Source of the DNA: Emydura subglobosa
Lineage: Eukaryota > Chordata > Testudines > Chelidae
Direction: 5' to 3'
DNA: 64,000 bases
NCBI GenBank assembly: GCA_007922225.1
Contig: ML679954.1
Location: forward strand, 18,823,008 to 18,887,007
Shown one piece after another: positions 52,140 through 64,000 of this stretch (its first letter is position 1; every line of letters starts with the position of its first letter). The position numbers and the translations under genes are program-made. Under the pieces are notes generated by a model. That model was given only the letters and a program-made list of their open reading frames with translations. It did no database searches and was not told where the DNA came from.

Positions 52140-53200
52140 GCTCCAGCCCATAGTCTGGAATGAATGTTGTTGAGGGGCTGTGTTGCAGCTCCATTGTAAT
52201 GAACTGTATACCCTATCCTTGCTGTGAAAAAATTAACTGGAGTGGGAGGAGAAAATTAACTCCCCAGTCACACCTGCAAGGTGGGCCAGGCCCAATTAAG
52301 GGTGAGACCCAGCTGAGGAGTAGCTGGGTGGTGATTATAAACCTCGGAAGCCTGGAGCAGAAGGAGGCTGCAAGGAGAAAGGGAAGGAACTCTGCAGTCT
52401 CCCTTGGCATTAGCAAGTATAGTGAGTTTGTGGTCCAGCAGGGAATCCAGGGAAAAGTTGGCCCTTGCATCCTCTCCTGAGTACAGAAGTCTGTCCAGAG
52501 ACCAGGAGAGACAAGAAGCAGCTGCTGGGGTAGAGCAAACTCTGATGATGAACCCTGATAAAAGAACAGGATCTGGACTTCCAGGGAGAGAGCCCTGGGA
52601 GACATTCAGTGGAGAGCAGAGCAGTGCAGGGAAGCTTAAGAGGAATGAAAAATTCAACCCAAGGAGGGCAGAAATTGGTTTATTTGTACTTTTAGTTTGA
52701 GATTTTGTTGGAGAAGTCCAGGGAAGAGCTCTGATGACAGCCTATGTTAAGAAGAAATCCAGAGTGGTAGTAGCGAAGTATCCATCCAAGCAGATTTTGG
52801 CTGCTAGTCTATAGGATCCCTGGACTGGAATCTACTGTAGTGACAAGGGTTGGGTTCCCCTTCCAGCTACTGGGGAAGGTAGTATGAAAGCCTGACATAA
52901 AAGGATAAGGATTATTGAAAGTCCTGAAATGTAAGGACCACGAGGATGAGAGTTGGGGTGAAGACTTGATGAAGGACATTGGACTTTTGTTGTATGAGAC
53001 TTCCTATTATCCCAGAAGGGGTAGAATTAAAATGTGACCCGGCCAATGGGCTGAATTGTGATAAAAGACTGCCATAGAATTGGTAGGAGCACTATAGAGG
53101 AAAGAGCTGCTCTGCTATGCCACACCCAGCCACAAGGGAGTGTGCTAGTGGTGAAGTCGCTCTTCTACAGTCATGAATTGCTTTTGATTTCTGGTGGTGT
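52140..53200 (+). repeat. Unclassified long repeat, LTR-like
   Basis: This is a GC-richer, mostly non-coding stretch with CCCAATTAAGGGTGAGACCC, GAAGCCTGGAGCAGAAGGAG, ATCCCTGGACTGGAATCTAC, TATTATCCCAGAAGGGGTAG, GTGACCCGGCCAATGGGCTG and CAGCCACAAGGGAGTGTGCT. A shorter copy in the same orientation lies at 39770-40290. The layout recalls turtle LTR-type repeats, but I see no terminal TG..CA pair or target duplication. The short frames within it are not convincing genes. Confidence 0.5.
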
Positions 53201-53324
53201 CATTTCTGGTGACAATTATTCAGTGTTTTGCAATGGAAAGAGTAAAAATCACTCTTTCCGCTTTTAATTGACCATATGCACTAAAGTGAAAGAGTTCTAG
53301 ACAATCCTTAAGATTGCGAATGAC

Positions 53325-53342
53325 TTTTTTTTTTTTTTTTTT
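53325..53342 (+). repeat. T homopolymer
   Basis: An uninterrupted run of 18 T residues, about 120 bases after the LTR-like repeat. It may mark the poly(A) end of a minus-strand insertion, but no body is recognised. Confidence 0.9.
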
Positions 53343-56300
53343 AAAGAATCATGTTTTTGTGAAGGAAATGTTTTCTTGCTCCATCCCTGTAGGAGTTCCA
53401 CTAACAATCTATTTTTTAGAAATACTTCAGAGTATTTTTGGATAGGAAGACCTGAATCTTGGTAAGAGAAATTTTACTGTTTTAACATTCTACTGTAATG
53501 AGTTTTAGGTGTCCCATCAAACTTTATCTTGACTGAGCTTAACTGCAATCATGAGCACTCTGAAATTCTTCCCCAATGAAATCAATAGGAATTTTGCCAT
53601 GACTTCAATGGGACAAGTATTTCACCTTCTGTATCCAATCATATCATTTTATCAGAACACCAGACATTCTCTCAAGCCATCATAATTATTTTGGACCAGA
53701 TTCTCAAATTTAGAAGACTAATCAATGGGAGTTAAGCTTTAAAATATCTTTTTCAGAATCTGGCCCTTTGTGCATGAGCCAAAGTCCACTGGAGTCTAGA
53801 GGAAATCTTTCTGTTGACTTCAATGAGCTTTGGATCAGGCTCTTTGAGCACTCTTGTGAGGTGTCAGGTGCCCTCAAGTCTCACTGAAATCATTAGGAAT
53901 TGACTTTGGACAACACCTTGAAGGATCTAGCCCTTTAGCCCTATTGTCAAATAGTTCTGCACTCTGCATCAATACTGGGCCCCAAAATCAAGCTTTCAAA
54001 CCCTCCAGAAACAAGAAAAAATACAGTTTAATTTACTGTTGTGGTTTGAATTGCCTTAGTTTTTCAATATACCAGAAAGATTGTTCACTGCATTTGCAGT
54101 ACATCTGACTTTCAAAAATAGCTTTTGGGGGTGTATAACTGCCAACAAAATTTGTCCATTTACTCACATGATCTTCCACCATGAATATTATGCTTTAGTT
54201 TTTCATTGAGTACATCTGAAAAAATATAACTCCTGTCATGTCCTTGTCTAGGTTAGGTTACTTTTACTAGCTACACTTCTGGGAGGCTATATAATGGAAG
54301 CTAGTGGTTGACTATGATACCAAAATCCATAACTTATTTACATACCCAACTGCTACCTGCATGCTTTATGCAACTAATATTTACAAAAAGTTTCCCATTT
54401 CTCTCAATAAAAAAGGTTAATATTAAGCATTGTTTAAGAAGATAAAAAGGATATGTTTGAGCATGATTATCTTCTATTATTGTCCTGCCTCCTTTTAGTC
54501 ATTTAAACATGTAATAAATCAAACTATATCTTCATAATGGTTTTTAACCTTTACTACAGAAAAATATTAAAATGAGCATAGGACTGTATTACTCAGTTTT
54601 GTTGGTTCAAGATAAATAATGAAGAAATCCCTGGCCAGGTCAACAAAACAATCATGAAGAACACAATTACTGAAACTCATAATACCTTCTACTGCTTGAG
54701 AAAATGAACTCTAGTTGTGGCTGATTAGACAGAAAATATCCAACTTAAAAATGTAGGGCCTGATTCCCCACTTTTTTTTATGCCAGTTTTATGCTTCTGT
54801 AACTGTTTCAATGGAGTTACCAGCTTAAACGCTATTGAAATCAATAGCATGAAACCAGTTTAACAGCAGGGAGATTCAAGCTTTTAATTAGAAAACACAG
54901 AAAAAAGACCCAATAAGAGAGATGTATATCAAACAGAGAAGAATGCAAACATATGAAGAACAGAACAAAGTGCAATTTAAACATCTACTATAATTTAAGC
55001 TGAACAGGAGAAGTTAAAAACAATGACACTTGTTATCTCTAAAGATTAGGAAAGAGCAGTCACGTTTAGATACCATGTGAACTTTGGAGAGTTCAATGTC
55101 TTCATTTACTAGAACTTTTATCTATTTCCTGGTAACTGTGTGTGCTTATTTTCGTATGCCAAAACCCTTGTACTCTTTTAAAAAGTACACACCTTGGAAC
55201 TAATGTGAAACCCAATTAAGAAGGATTAAAATTGGAGAACTTCCTAAAGACACAAAAGAAAAGACTGTGACACACAAAGGAGCTGATGTCTAACACACAA
55301 TTACTTTATCAGACTACAGCAGAGGAAAGGGAAACAAGTTGTTTCTATCTCATGACTTTAGTGAATGTCTGTGTGTTTGGGAGTGTGGGGGAGAGAATAG
55401 CCTCTTAGAACCTTACCCAAACCAGACTCAATTAATACTCTGTTTTGAGACAGCTATAATGGCTCAAATCTTGGACTAGCCTTTTAAAAGATAATCATCA
55501 TAGTGCAATGGATCCCATAATGATGTAGAGCAGTACAGTGCCTGCTACGCTATTCAACCTCTTTGCAACCAGCAGTGGGAGACTGGCCAGGAAAAAGGGA
55601 GCCTGAACAGTGCTTCCTTGCACCCCAGATATCCCTGACTGCCTTTGGCAGCTGCCACAAATTAGAGCAGCTGAAGGATGCTGTAGTTTCACCCTGGATG
55701 GACTTCATACACAGATGATCCAACAGGAGAGCGCTGAAGTGGCTTAAAGCCATTTTTACACCCATGCTTCTCCTGAGTTACTCTGTGAGTTCCTCAGTCA
55801 CAGCCAAGGAATTGGGGCCAATCATTTTAAACCTGGACCCTAAATTTTGAGCTCAGTAGCCGAATTCGAAACTAATGTCCTGTAGCAACAATTCTGCATT
55901 GCTCATGTCATTCTGCCATACACTGTATACAGGAATATATTATATAAATATCTTGTGAAAAATAAAAAGTGGCATGTACCAGGTTCCCATCTAATTTATG
56001 TAATACTCTTACCAAAAGAGATTTTGCAGTTAGTAAAACAATTTTCTGCAGAGCTGTTAAGTATCTTTTCCTAGACTGTTTTAAAAGCACAACGGAATAC
56101 AAGAAGACCAGCTTAATTTTTTTGTCTCAGACTTCCACTAATTTGTGAGAATCCTGGAGATAGGAATCAGTAACTACTGAGGGGTAAAACTATCCTCACA
56201 AGGAAATCAGATTTCAACTATGCTGTTGCAAAAGCATGTGTGGAAAAGCTACTGACAGCAAGGACAATTTATATTAGAGTTTCCAGACGTATTTGTGTTA

Positions 56301-57238
56301 TCATTATAATTAATTATTTTTACAGGGCCTCTTGTAGTGCATGGTCCTTTGCAGAAAAATCATGCGGGGACTGTGAATAATTTACAACCCAAATAACACA
56401 GCAAAGAATATTAAATAATATAAGAATGGGGAAGGAGATAGTGAAGGTGAAGTGTTACAAGAAGAACAAAAAACAATAATGAAAAAGAAATTGCAAACAA
56501 TTCAGCAAAAATATCAAATTTCATCACAAATTAGTTACAACAAATACTTCAACCAGCTCTAGCTACATCAGTAAAAGACTTATACTTAGTGCTCTGATGC
56601 ATCTTCCTAGTAGGAATGGCACCTATATAATGAATTGCAGAGCCATGATAATATATTGTGCCTATTGCCCACCTTCCCTCTGCTCACTAAACAGTCTCAT
56701 CCCAAGACTTATTTTAACATTCCAAAGGTATCTGGATGTGGACAGGATCAAGAGTTTCCCAGGCAGAGGGACGGACCAGCCTCCCTTTGGATGTTGTGTG
56801 TGTTACATCAATCACCAGCCATAAAATGCTAGAAAGGAAACCTTTAACATGAAATAGCTAAACAACAAACCATGGAAATAGGGAGAAGACACTTTTTTTT
56901 ATCATATTCTCAGGTATCCATTTACATATAAATAAAACACAATACAGTCTCAGCTAACTTGCTGATAAACCTTATGCTGCTGCTTAAAAAAAAATCCATA
57001 ATTCCTTGAATGTTTAGTTAGGCATCTATATGTTGGCTTTTATTTTCATAATGATTCCGCACTCTTTCCATCCCTAAAAGAAAAATTTATATGGATACTC
57101 TATTACTAAATAAGTGTGTGGTCATTGACTAGACTGCAGATTTGCATAAAACACAGTCTAGTGAGTATGGGCCAGATGCAATTCTTGCTGAAAAAATGGA
57201 AGGCTTTTAATTGACTTCAGTGAAAGTAGGGTCTGACC

Positions 57239-58344
57239 CTGAGGCCATGTCTATACTAAACAGTTTTGTTGACATAGGGCAGCTTCTGCCAACTTAACTA
57301 TAGAGGTGCACACACTGCAATGCTCCTCCTACCGCTTTAACTCGCCTGCTGCACCAAGATAATAAAACTATCTTGAAAAGAGGCGTAGATCTTAGGGTAA
57401 CATATTTAGAGTGATGCAGTGTCAGTGTAAACATTATGTTTCTCTAAGTGGCTCCAGGAGGCATCCCATAATGACCACTGTGGTCACTGTTGTGAACTCC
57501 ATGGGCCTGCAGCCAGGTACACAGGTGAACACCCCTCCCCTGTTAAAGCCCTGGGAAGTTTTGAACTTGTGCTTCCTGTTTCCTCAGTGTGGAGAGCTCA
57601 CATAGCAACTACCCAGATGAGTCTGCCTGCTCCATGCAGCAAACACACTCCTGCCTGGAGTGCATGGGAGGTGGTGGATCTCCTATCTCTGTGGGAGAAG
57701 AGACTGTGCAGGCACAGCTCCAATCCAGCTGCAGGAACTTGCTCAGGGCATGGAAGGGAAGGCCTATGACAGGGACACACACAGAAGTGCCGTGTAAAAT
57801 TCAAAGAGCTGCGGCAAGCATAACTGAAGGCAAGAGAGGCAAATAGTCACCTGTGGTGCAGAGCCACAGACATGCTACTTCCACAAGAAGGGGGCTGTGG
57901 TCAGGGTGGTGGTGAATATCCCCCTGCTGAGCTCCTATTATAGGCTTGTGTTCATAGTGCACAGCACAATACTGAAGAGCAGTACTGAATCCATGCTTTT
58001 TTACACAGATGGCTGGCTTGTAGGTTACCAGGGCAGTTGAAAAGCATCTGGAAATCTAGTAAGATCCCCTGGAATGATGGGATTGAGAAACCCACATCAT
58101 ATGATGCTGAACCTGCTCTTATGAGGAATTGGAAACCCTTCCCAGAACACCCTGAGGCCAGTTGCACAGTGGGATAGCTACCCATAGTGCACTGCTTTTT
58201 GTGTTGATGCAAGAGCTGCTACTATGAATGCATGCTGCTGACACAAGGGGCATAGTGTGGACATAACAATGGTTTAATTACAGCAGTGGCTGTACATTGA
58301 CGTAACTTAGGTTGACTTAATTTTGTAGTGTAGACATAGCTTAA
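57239..58344 (+). mobile_element. DNA element with inverted ends and a Myb/SANT-like remnant
   Basis: The left end reads CTGAGGCCATGTCTATACTA. The right end is the complement of TTAAGCTATGTCTACACTAC, so the ends are imperfect inverted repeats. gtctgacc (57231-57238) and gtgtgacc (58345-58352) flank it, matching at 7 of 8, which would fit hAT. Alternatively a TWA-type 3-bp duplication (TGA/TTA) next to GGCCATG and CATAGC would fit PIF/Harbinger, which also matches the internal Myb-like frame. I cannot choose between the two. The interior has no transposase I recognise. Confidence 0.6.
57611..57846 (+). pseudogene. Broken Myb/SANT-like (trihelix) frame inside the DNA element
   Basis: Two overlapping frames carry successive parts of one domain. 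The first has HTPAWSAWEVVDLLSLW, ending near 57700. The second, one frame over, has GEETVQAQLQSSCRN and later KIQRAAASITEGKRGK, with a stop at 57846. Spaced tryptophans followed by LWGEE-VQAQL and a basic tail resemble Myb/SANT-like domain proteins that are abundant in turtle annotations and accompany transposon-derived genes. A frameshift near 57700 separates the parts. The identification is from memory of the family pattern. Confidence 0.5.
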
Positions 58345-59929
58345 GTGTGACCATGGGCTTGATGGTTGGGCTTGAAACGACAGTAGGTCAAATCACACTA
58401 CAGAACTTTTAGTGTGTGGCAGAAGGGTCTGAACAGCCATTTGGTGCATGACATGCTAGGGTGTAAATCTACAGCATGGCAGCTTGCAGTGCACTAAGTC
58501 TTTGTAGCCAAGTCCTTAGATGTCACAGTGATGGGTGTATTGGAAATACCTGAGAGAGAGAGTAATTCTGCAGTCCACATTAATGAAAATATCCCATTGA
58601 AACCAATGGGAATTTTCCGTGAGCAAAAGCTTCAGAGTTTAAACTGCTAAAGAGCACTGCCATTAGACCAGGTTAATCATTTAATTGCTTAACAAGACTA
58701 TTTGTCATGTTTGCATTATTGATTTTAATGTTCCAATGAACTCTGCATGTATACAGGATAGGGTTTTCTTTCTTTACAGGCAAACTAGCAGACACCCCTC
58801 TGGTTATGAAAAAAAATTATGGGGCATTTTCATGGAGTTAATAACATTTAATTTAACCATAAATTGGAGTAGATGTTTGGCTAACATCCACCTGGAGCCC
58901 AAAGTTGCATCAGAAGCTGATACTGATCTCCTAGTGAATGGGAACTAGGGACCCAAGGAATACTTTGTCTCCACGGTGTTTGTAACCTCCAGCTTTAATC
59001 GAAAATAAAAGTTTGGCAGAGTGCTGTTCTGAAATTCTGCAAATATCCCCAAGAGGAAAAACAAGTTTTCAATGTTTAACTGGAAAAAAAACCCCAAACA
59101 TGTCATGTAACATGGGCCTATTGTGCCTTAAAGGGTGTGGAGTTTTACTCTCAACTCCAGGAGACATGGTAAGTGAAATGGGAGCACAGCCACTACACCT
59201 CACTTGAAAAGGGCAGCAGATCTGCTCTGCTGGCCAGCAAGTCTAATTTTAGTGGTAGCCTGTGCAACCCTTGCATTTAGAGGAATGCAAGGACCACATT
59301 ATGTCTGGACCCCGCCTTGGTGTGCACAGATTGAAGGCTCTTGTCTCTCTCAATTCTTATACTGGAGCCCATTGCTGTAGTTTGTGAGCACTTCTGTAAT
59401 ATCTAAACCTACGCTTTCCTTGGCACTCTCATGCAGGGACAGATCCTATCATAGCTTACATTTTAAATGATACGCTACGAATCTCTCTATATATAATATT
59501 TACAGAATGAGCTTAAATCTAGAACCATTAAATGTTACAAAGCAGCTGGATCAATTAACACTCAGATTATCCTTGGTGTAAGTTTACTTTAACCATTGAT
59601 ACCAATGGAGTTACATAACTGATGAACTTGGTCAATGGCTCTACTAGATAAATAAGCAAATAATTTAGGTTAAATTATAATTTATTATTGATAAAGAATG
59701 TCCTCTGAACTCTAAATATTTGTTTTCTTCAATAATCCGCTACTGAGAGACAGATGATCTGCTCCTACCCAGCCACTATGTGAAGATGTTAACTGACAAA
59801 CCAAATTTTCTGATAGGAGCTAATATCTTTGATGCTGGTGTAAACAAAGAAGGAAGAAAAAATGCCAGTGGCCAATAAATTACCAGAGGGGGGAGGGGGA
59901 AATTCTTGGGAAATGATAGAATAGATGGA

Positions 59930-60200
59930 AATTAGAGAGGGTCAAGAAACTATTTTTCCCCAATTTTCTTTTTCTTTTCTGTCTAAACTTTTCAATTTGT
60001 GGTTTTGACTGCCAGATAATTGAATTTTTCAGCTGCTGAGTACGAAATGTTTCAGAATTTTGCTAATGATACTAATAAAACCTTTCGGTTTTTGGATTGC
60101 TTTTTGATTAAACTGGAATTTTTGTACATAATTCCATTTTGTTGAAAACCCATTTCCCATCAAACAATGTAATTTTTATTAGCTTGCGTAGACATGTAAC
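59930..60200. repeat. GAAAATTT-type AT-rich repeat
   Basis: CCAATTTTCTTTTTCTTTTC, GAAATGTTTCAGAATTTTGC and CATTTTGTTGAAAACCCATT fit the family in this window. Confidence 0.45.
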
Positions 60201-61177
60201 TTCTGAAATTTTTACAGTGACAAATATAATTTCAAAATCTTTAAATCAGATGGTAGAGTGGCAGAATTTTTTATTAATAACAACTATATGCCTAAATCTT
60301 GTACAGGCAGATTTTTAAGCCTATGTGGATCACTTTTGAGGATCAGGGATTTAAAGGAGGGATTAATAACATGAAAGCCATCCAATAATAAACTGTAATT
60401 ATCACCTGCCTCTTCTGCAGTCAGTCTTATTCCATGAAATATCTTAAGAAGAAACCCACTAAACTTATCCCCTTAACCTTTTTTTGATCAGCAGTAAAGG
60501 GTTTGCTTCTCACAAGAATCCCAGTGACTGCTGTGTTATGAAGTGAAAATTACTAAGGGCTCACTTCCCCATCGTGCAAAATACAGGGATTTGTGGTCTC
60601 TTAATTTTCGGTAAGAGATTTATGAGTTCCTATTAAGCCTTTCATCTTTTTGTCTGCAACTCCCTGGTGATGCTTCACCAAAAACTGTGTAAAACACCAT
60701 ATTTTCCCAGCAACTTTTCTTTTCTCAGACATCTGTTCTCACTTATAGCCATATACTGTATTGATTGGGCGAGAAGGTGGGGGGCACTTGAAAGTACACC
60801 TAAGGGAATAGCAAGATTCCCATTGACTTCAGTAGGCTTTGGATCAGGCCTTAAAAGTCCAATGGTGTTTCAGGAGTGTAAACTGAGGCTATCACATTGA
60901 ATCCACTGTCCTCACAGACAATACTTCTAACAATTATGCTGTAGCATCTCCTTAGGCTAATTTCAGAATTGGCAGATAGTGAAATGTTCAGATGCTGATT
61001 CTGTTTTTCTATTTTAGCTACAAGGGCCACTACTTGCTACTTTCAAATCTTGTCCTCAGAAAAGTGTTTCCAGCAGCCTGGCATCATAATAATTGCTTAA
61101 CCTCGCTGTCCTCCATTCCCAGTGTTGTCCTCCTTAAAGGATAACTATCTTATGCAGCTGTAATGGGTCTAATAGGG

Positions 61178-61309
61178 CAGAGGTTTTCAATCTGTGTCCT
61201 ATGGGACCCCTGGAGGTCTGCAGCCTATGTCTAAGATTTCCAAAGGGATCTGCACCTCCATTTGAAATTTTTTCGGGGTCTGCAAATGATAAAAGGTTGA
61301 AAACCACTG
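61178..61309. mobile_element. Small hAT-like element (132 bp)
   Basis: The termini CAGAGGTTTTCAATCT and AGGTTGAAAACCACTG are inverted repeats matching at 14 of 16 positions. CAG-GGTTTTCAA ends are common in non-autonomous hAT elements of amniotes. The flanking octamers taataggg and tactaaag match at only 5 of 8, so the duplication is weakly preserved. Confidence 0.65.
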
Positions 61310-62759
61310 TACTAAAGTAAAGAGACAACATAGAAGCATATGTGTTTCCAAGTTATAATTGTGTCAGTTTAATAACTTTATGGTGTTTTGCAGTCAGATT
61401 TTATTAGTCTTGTAAGAATTTTTCATTTTTTCTTGGAAACATTCATTCTGATTTCTGGAGAAGACTGGAAAAACTGCACTGGATAAAAGTTAATTATATA
61501 ATGGCTCTTCTGTGCTTTTTCTCTACATTCTCCAGTTTCAGTGTGGATATTTTCAAACAAACCTGTTAATAACTAATGGTTATAAGAGCTGAACTTGAAA
61601 GAACAAATTCTACTAGTAAACCATGTGACTTCCAGCAATTGCAGATCAGAGTGGATGAGTGGTGAAATAACCACCCTGAATAAATATTTGCTGAAATTGA
61701 CTGACCCGTCCTAATCATGTTGTGACTATCTCTGAGAAAGTAGAAGTAAAGCCATGGTAAAACAACTGTGGCCAGTGGCTTTACATAAGTACAGTGAGCA
61801 AAATTCTGCCCTCAGCTATATCTAAACAAAAGGATCTGTACACATATTAGGGAATTAGCAATAACAATCAAGAAATTTATTTGTATTTTCACTGAATGTG
61901 TGGCTTTGTACATGCAGTGAACCATAATTATCAATTCTGAATAGACTGCGGTCCTGCAAATTCCACTTGTGGATCCTGTTTGTGTTGAGAGTCCCATGGA
62001 TTCAGAGATTTGCCTATAGTCACATAACAAGTCCAGCAGCAATGCAGGAAATAGAAATGGGTCTCCAGTGCTTCAACCACTCGATGATATTCTAACTGTA
62101 CAGAGTGACTAAAGTAGATAATGTTACATGCATGTCCATTCCAGGAAGGTGTTAGTATATAATCTAACTTTGGCAGAAAAAGCAATATTGGGTTTAAAGC
62201 ATCAAGGAAGCCTTTAGAAGTTCTAAGGCAAACTTCAAATTCAATAAGTAATTCAATTCCCACATTTGATATGCTTAGATTATTCATATTACCTCTGGCA
62301 ATGAGTTTTAAAATGCTCTGGAGAATCTGAAAATACTTTGACAACACACCCACACATTCGATCTAAGAATTAAACATTATAGTTAATTCAATTAATAGCT
62401 GCAGTGTTCTTCTTCCAAATATTTGTTAAGGGTGTGTGTAAGGAATCAGTCTACTTAACTTATATAGGTTCCTGACAGAAATCAAGCGGATAGATGTATT
62501 ATTTATGATATCATTATTTGACTTTCTGGCAACAGTATATTTAGTGCAGAACCCAGCCTAGATTATAAAATTGTGCTCAAGATATAAACTTACATTAACT
62601 GAAAAACAACTATGTTCCTAGCCCTTATGGTTGGAAATCCTAAGATATGAACTGGTTGTATATTAATTCAGTGATGTCTGCAGGCAGTCTGAAGAAATAG
62701 TTCTGAGCTGTGTGGTCTGATCCACAATGTGGTGTTATCTTGAAATTTTAATTATGACC

Positions 62760-62925
62760 GTGTAGGGTGCACTTCTCAAAAGAGGGTCCCAGAGCTCAGG
62801 ATCCAGCCTAAGACCAAACTTCTATACCACAATTTCACAGCACTGAAGCCTGAGTCCTAGGAGCCTGAGTCAGCTGACAAGAGCCAGCCCCAGTTGTATA
62901 ATTGCAGTGTAGACATACCTGTAGT
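62760..62925. mobile_element. Partial small DNA element, same end motif
   Basis: The right end reads ATTGCAGTGTAGACATACCT, matching the inverted-repeat end type of the element at 2124-2396. The CCTGAGTCAGCTGACAAGAG block is part of the family interior. A matching left end is not clear, so it is probably truncated. Confidence 0.45.
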
Positions 62926-62980
62926 ATATCTGGGTTGTCTGCCCCTTTAAAAGCCTGGGGGCCTGGAACATGTCATTCTG

Positions 62981-63003
62981 ATTTGATTTGATTTGATTTG
63001 ATT
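62981..63003 (+). repeat. (ATTTG)n microsatellite
   Basis: Four and a half perfect copies of the pentamer ATTTG. Confidence 0.95.
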
Positions 63004-63597
63004 ATCAGAGCTAACTGAGAAGGAATCTGGTGTTAGCTATGAAAAAGTGGAGAAGGATCCATTAAAAGTAGCTGTGAAGGAGGTTGGTTTCAGTGAGTAG
63101 TTCTTGCGCAAGTGAGGGGTGTGGGGGGAGATGTCTTAGGTGCTGATAGCCTGTACTGGTTGTGAGTTTTGTGGTATTTTCATTTGAGTTAATAACAGTG
63201 TGCCCTGCAGAAAGGCCTTGAAAGAGTCAGGGTGGGTGTCAGTTTTTCCTGGGCTGGTGAGACATAAGCCAGCACATTTACACATAGTGGAGAATAGGGG
63301 CAGGAGATCAGCCTTGGAACTGAGTGGAAATGGAGGCAGTGAGTAGCCTGAAATCAGAGTGGGTAGATTGTGCTGCTATAGTCAGTTTCTGTTTAATTAT
63401 AGGTTTTTAAGGCAAAACTCTGTAGTCTATTAGCAATCTAAGGGCAATGTGAAATTAATTAAATTTAATATCTGATTACAAACACAATGAATACTGTATT
63501 GATGCTGTCATTCAATAATTTAATTTAGAGCCCTCTATTTCTTATTTTATGTGAGTCTGTCACAGACTTTCCAGTCAGCTTTGTTCATAACACAAGG

Positions 63598-64000
63598 CTA
63601 GATCCACAAAGTGATTCAGGTACTGAGACAAAATTAACTGCCACTTTAGGTGCTTAAGTTTCCAGCAGTGGGTACCTGTAAAACCCAGGTTCTGGGTGCC
63701 CTCCCACACACCTAATGCTTGTGGGATTCTGAGGGATTTCTTCTGTCTGTCTCAACTGTGGGATCCAATTCAGAAAGCATGCTTTGAACACATCTGCTCA
63801 AAAGGCCCTCCTCAAAAGGCAGCTGGTAGTGACCCCATTAGGAATTTTTGGGGCAGTGCACCTAGAAGGCCTGTTTTCAAATGCCCACTCAGTCTGATAC
63901 AGCATGGGGACTTGAACTCAGGTCTCCTACTGCCTAAATGAGCTCCCACACCACCATGCTACTGGGTATTCCGAGTCTGTGTCTCACTCTCTACTGTTGA
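63598..64000 (-). repeat. SINE-containing composite repeat at window edge
   Basis: The tRNA-like head lies at about 63895-63980 on the minus strand, with B-box GAGTTCAAGTCCC and an A-box region AGCATGGTGGTGTGGGAGCT. The stretch 63598-63890, with TTTAGGTGCTTAAG and TTTTCAAATGCCC motifs, resembles the TTAGGTG-rich segment beside the SINE at 41460. The pairing of a tRNA head with this sequence at both loci suggests one composite family. It is cut by the window edge. Confidence 0.6.

Larger units (their letters stand above)
49409..64000 (-). other. KCNT2: KCNT2 intron before exon A (partial)
   Basis: The intron is at least 14.6 kb and runs past the right edge. The upstream exon, expected to encode the end of S5, was not found. 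It contains an LTR-like repeat (52140-53200), the Myb/SANT-bearing DNA element (57239-58344), GAAAATTT-type repeat (59930-60200), a small hAT-like element (61178-61309), a partial small DNA element (62760-62925), an (ATTTG)n repeat and a SINE composite at the edge. 49420-52100 and 54900-57200 hold mostly unassigned AT-rich sequence. Confidence 0.75.

Noticed and set aside
52160..52700. Frames of 98-130 codons on both strands
   Set aside because: They sit in a repeat also found at 39770-40290, have no recognisable domain, and overlap each other in several frames.

Overview
The window is vertebrate nuclear DNA, about 98% intron and interspersed repeat. It holds no bacterial operon, CRISPR array, rRNA or intact tRNA gene. 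The only host gene I can support is a minus-strand stretch of KCNT2 (sodium-activated potassium channel Slick, KNa1.2, SLO2 family). Six consecutive coding exons (A-F, numbered here 5' to 3' in the gene) lie at 49228-49408, 46858-47022, 40584-40720, 33251-33314, 26795-26903 and 18998-19106. All have AG/GT splice borders and their phases join without a break. Together they encode about 255 residues: pore helix, selectivity filter, S6 and the first part of the cytoplasmic RCK1 domain. Earlier exons (S1-S5) lie beyond the right edge and later exons (rest of RCK1, RCK2, C-terminus) beyond the left edge. I found no exon in 1-18997 or 49409-64000.

The repeats point to a sauropsid, most likely a turtle. 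They include CR1-clade LINEs whose ORF1 carries an esterase-like domain, CR1 3' ends with typical terminal sequence, tRNA-derived SINE heads of turtle type, ancient MIR/L3-like fragments, and several small hAT- or Harbinger-like DNA elements. The species call is inference from repeat families recalled from memory.

Layout by intron, left to right. 1-18997 (intron after exon F) holds a small terminal-inverted-repeat element (2124-2396), a pyrimidine-rich tract (6520-7380), CR1 3' fragments (10028-10125, 10385-10712) and a near-full-length decayed CR1 (12917-17848, sense +, antisense to KCNT2). 19107-26794 holds a MIR-like SINE, a large fold-back element (about 21450-22080) and a tRNA-SINE head. 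26904-33250 is mostly unique sequence with two (TG)n tracts. 33315-40583 holds a 5'-truncated CR1 (35262-36465, -), copies of an unclassified repeat and a 32-bp tandem duplication. 40721-46857 holds a hAT-like element (41792-42083) abutting a second, different decayed CR1 (42092-45945, +). 47023-49227 holds a GC-rich hAT-like element (48501-48955). 49409-64000 holds an unclassified LTR-like repeat (52140-53200), a DNA element with a broken Myb/SANT-like frame (57239-58344), a 132-bp hAT-like element (61178-61309) and a SINE-containing composite at the right edge.

All retroelement frames seen are broken by stops and frameshifts, so no mobile element in the window looks autonomous. I found no previously undescribed biological system. 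The points most worth a second look are the mosaic KNa1.1/KNa1.2-like residues around the channel pore, the repeated 5' leader of the CR1, the fold-back element and the multi-copy unclassified repeats.
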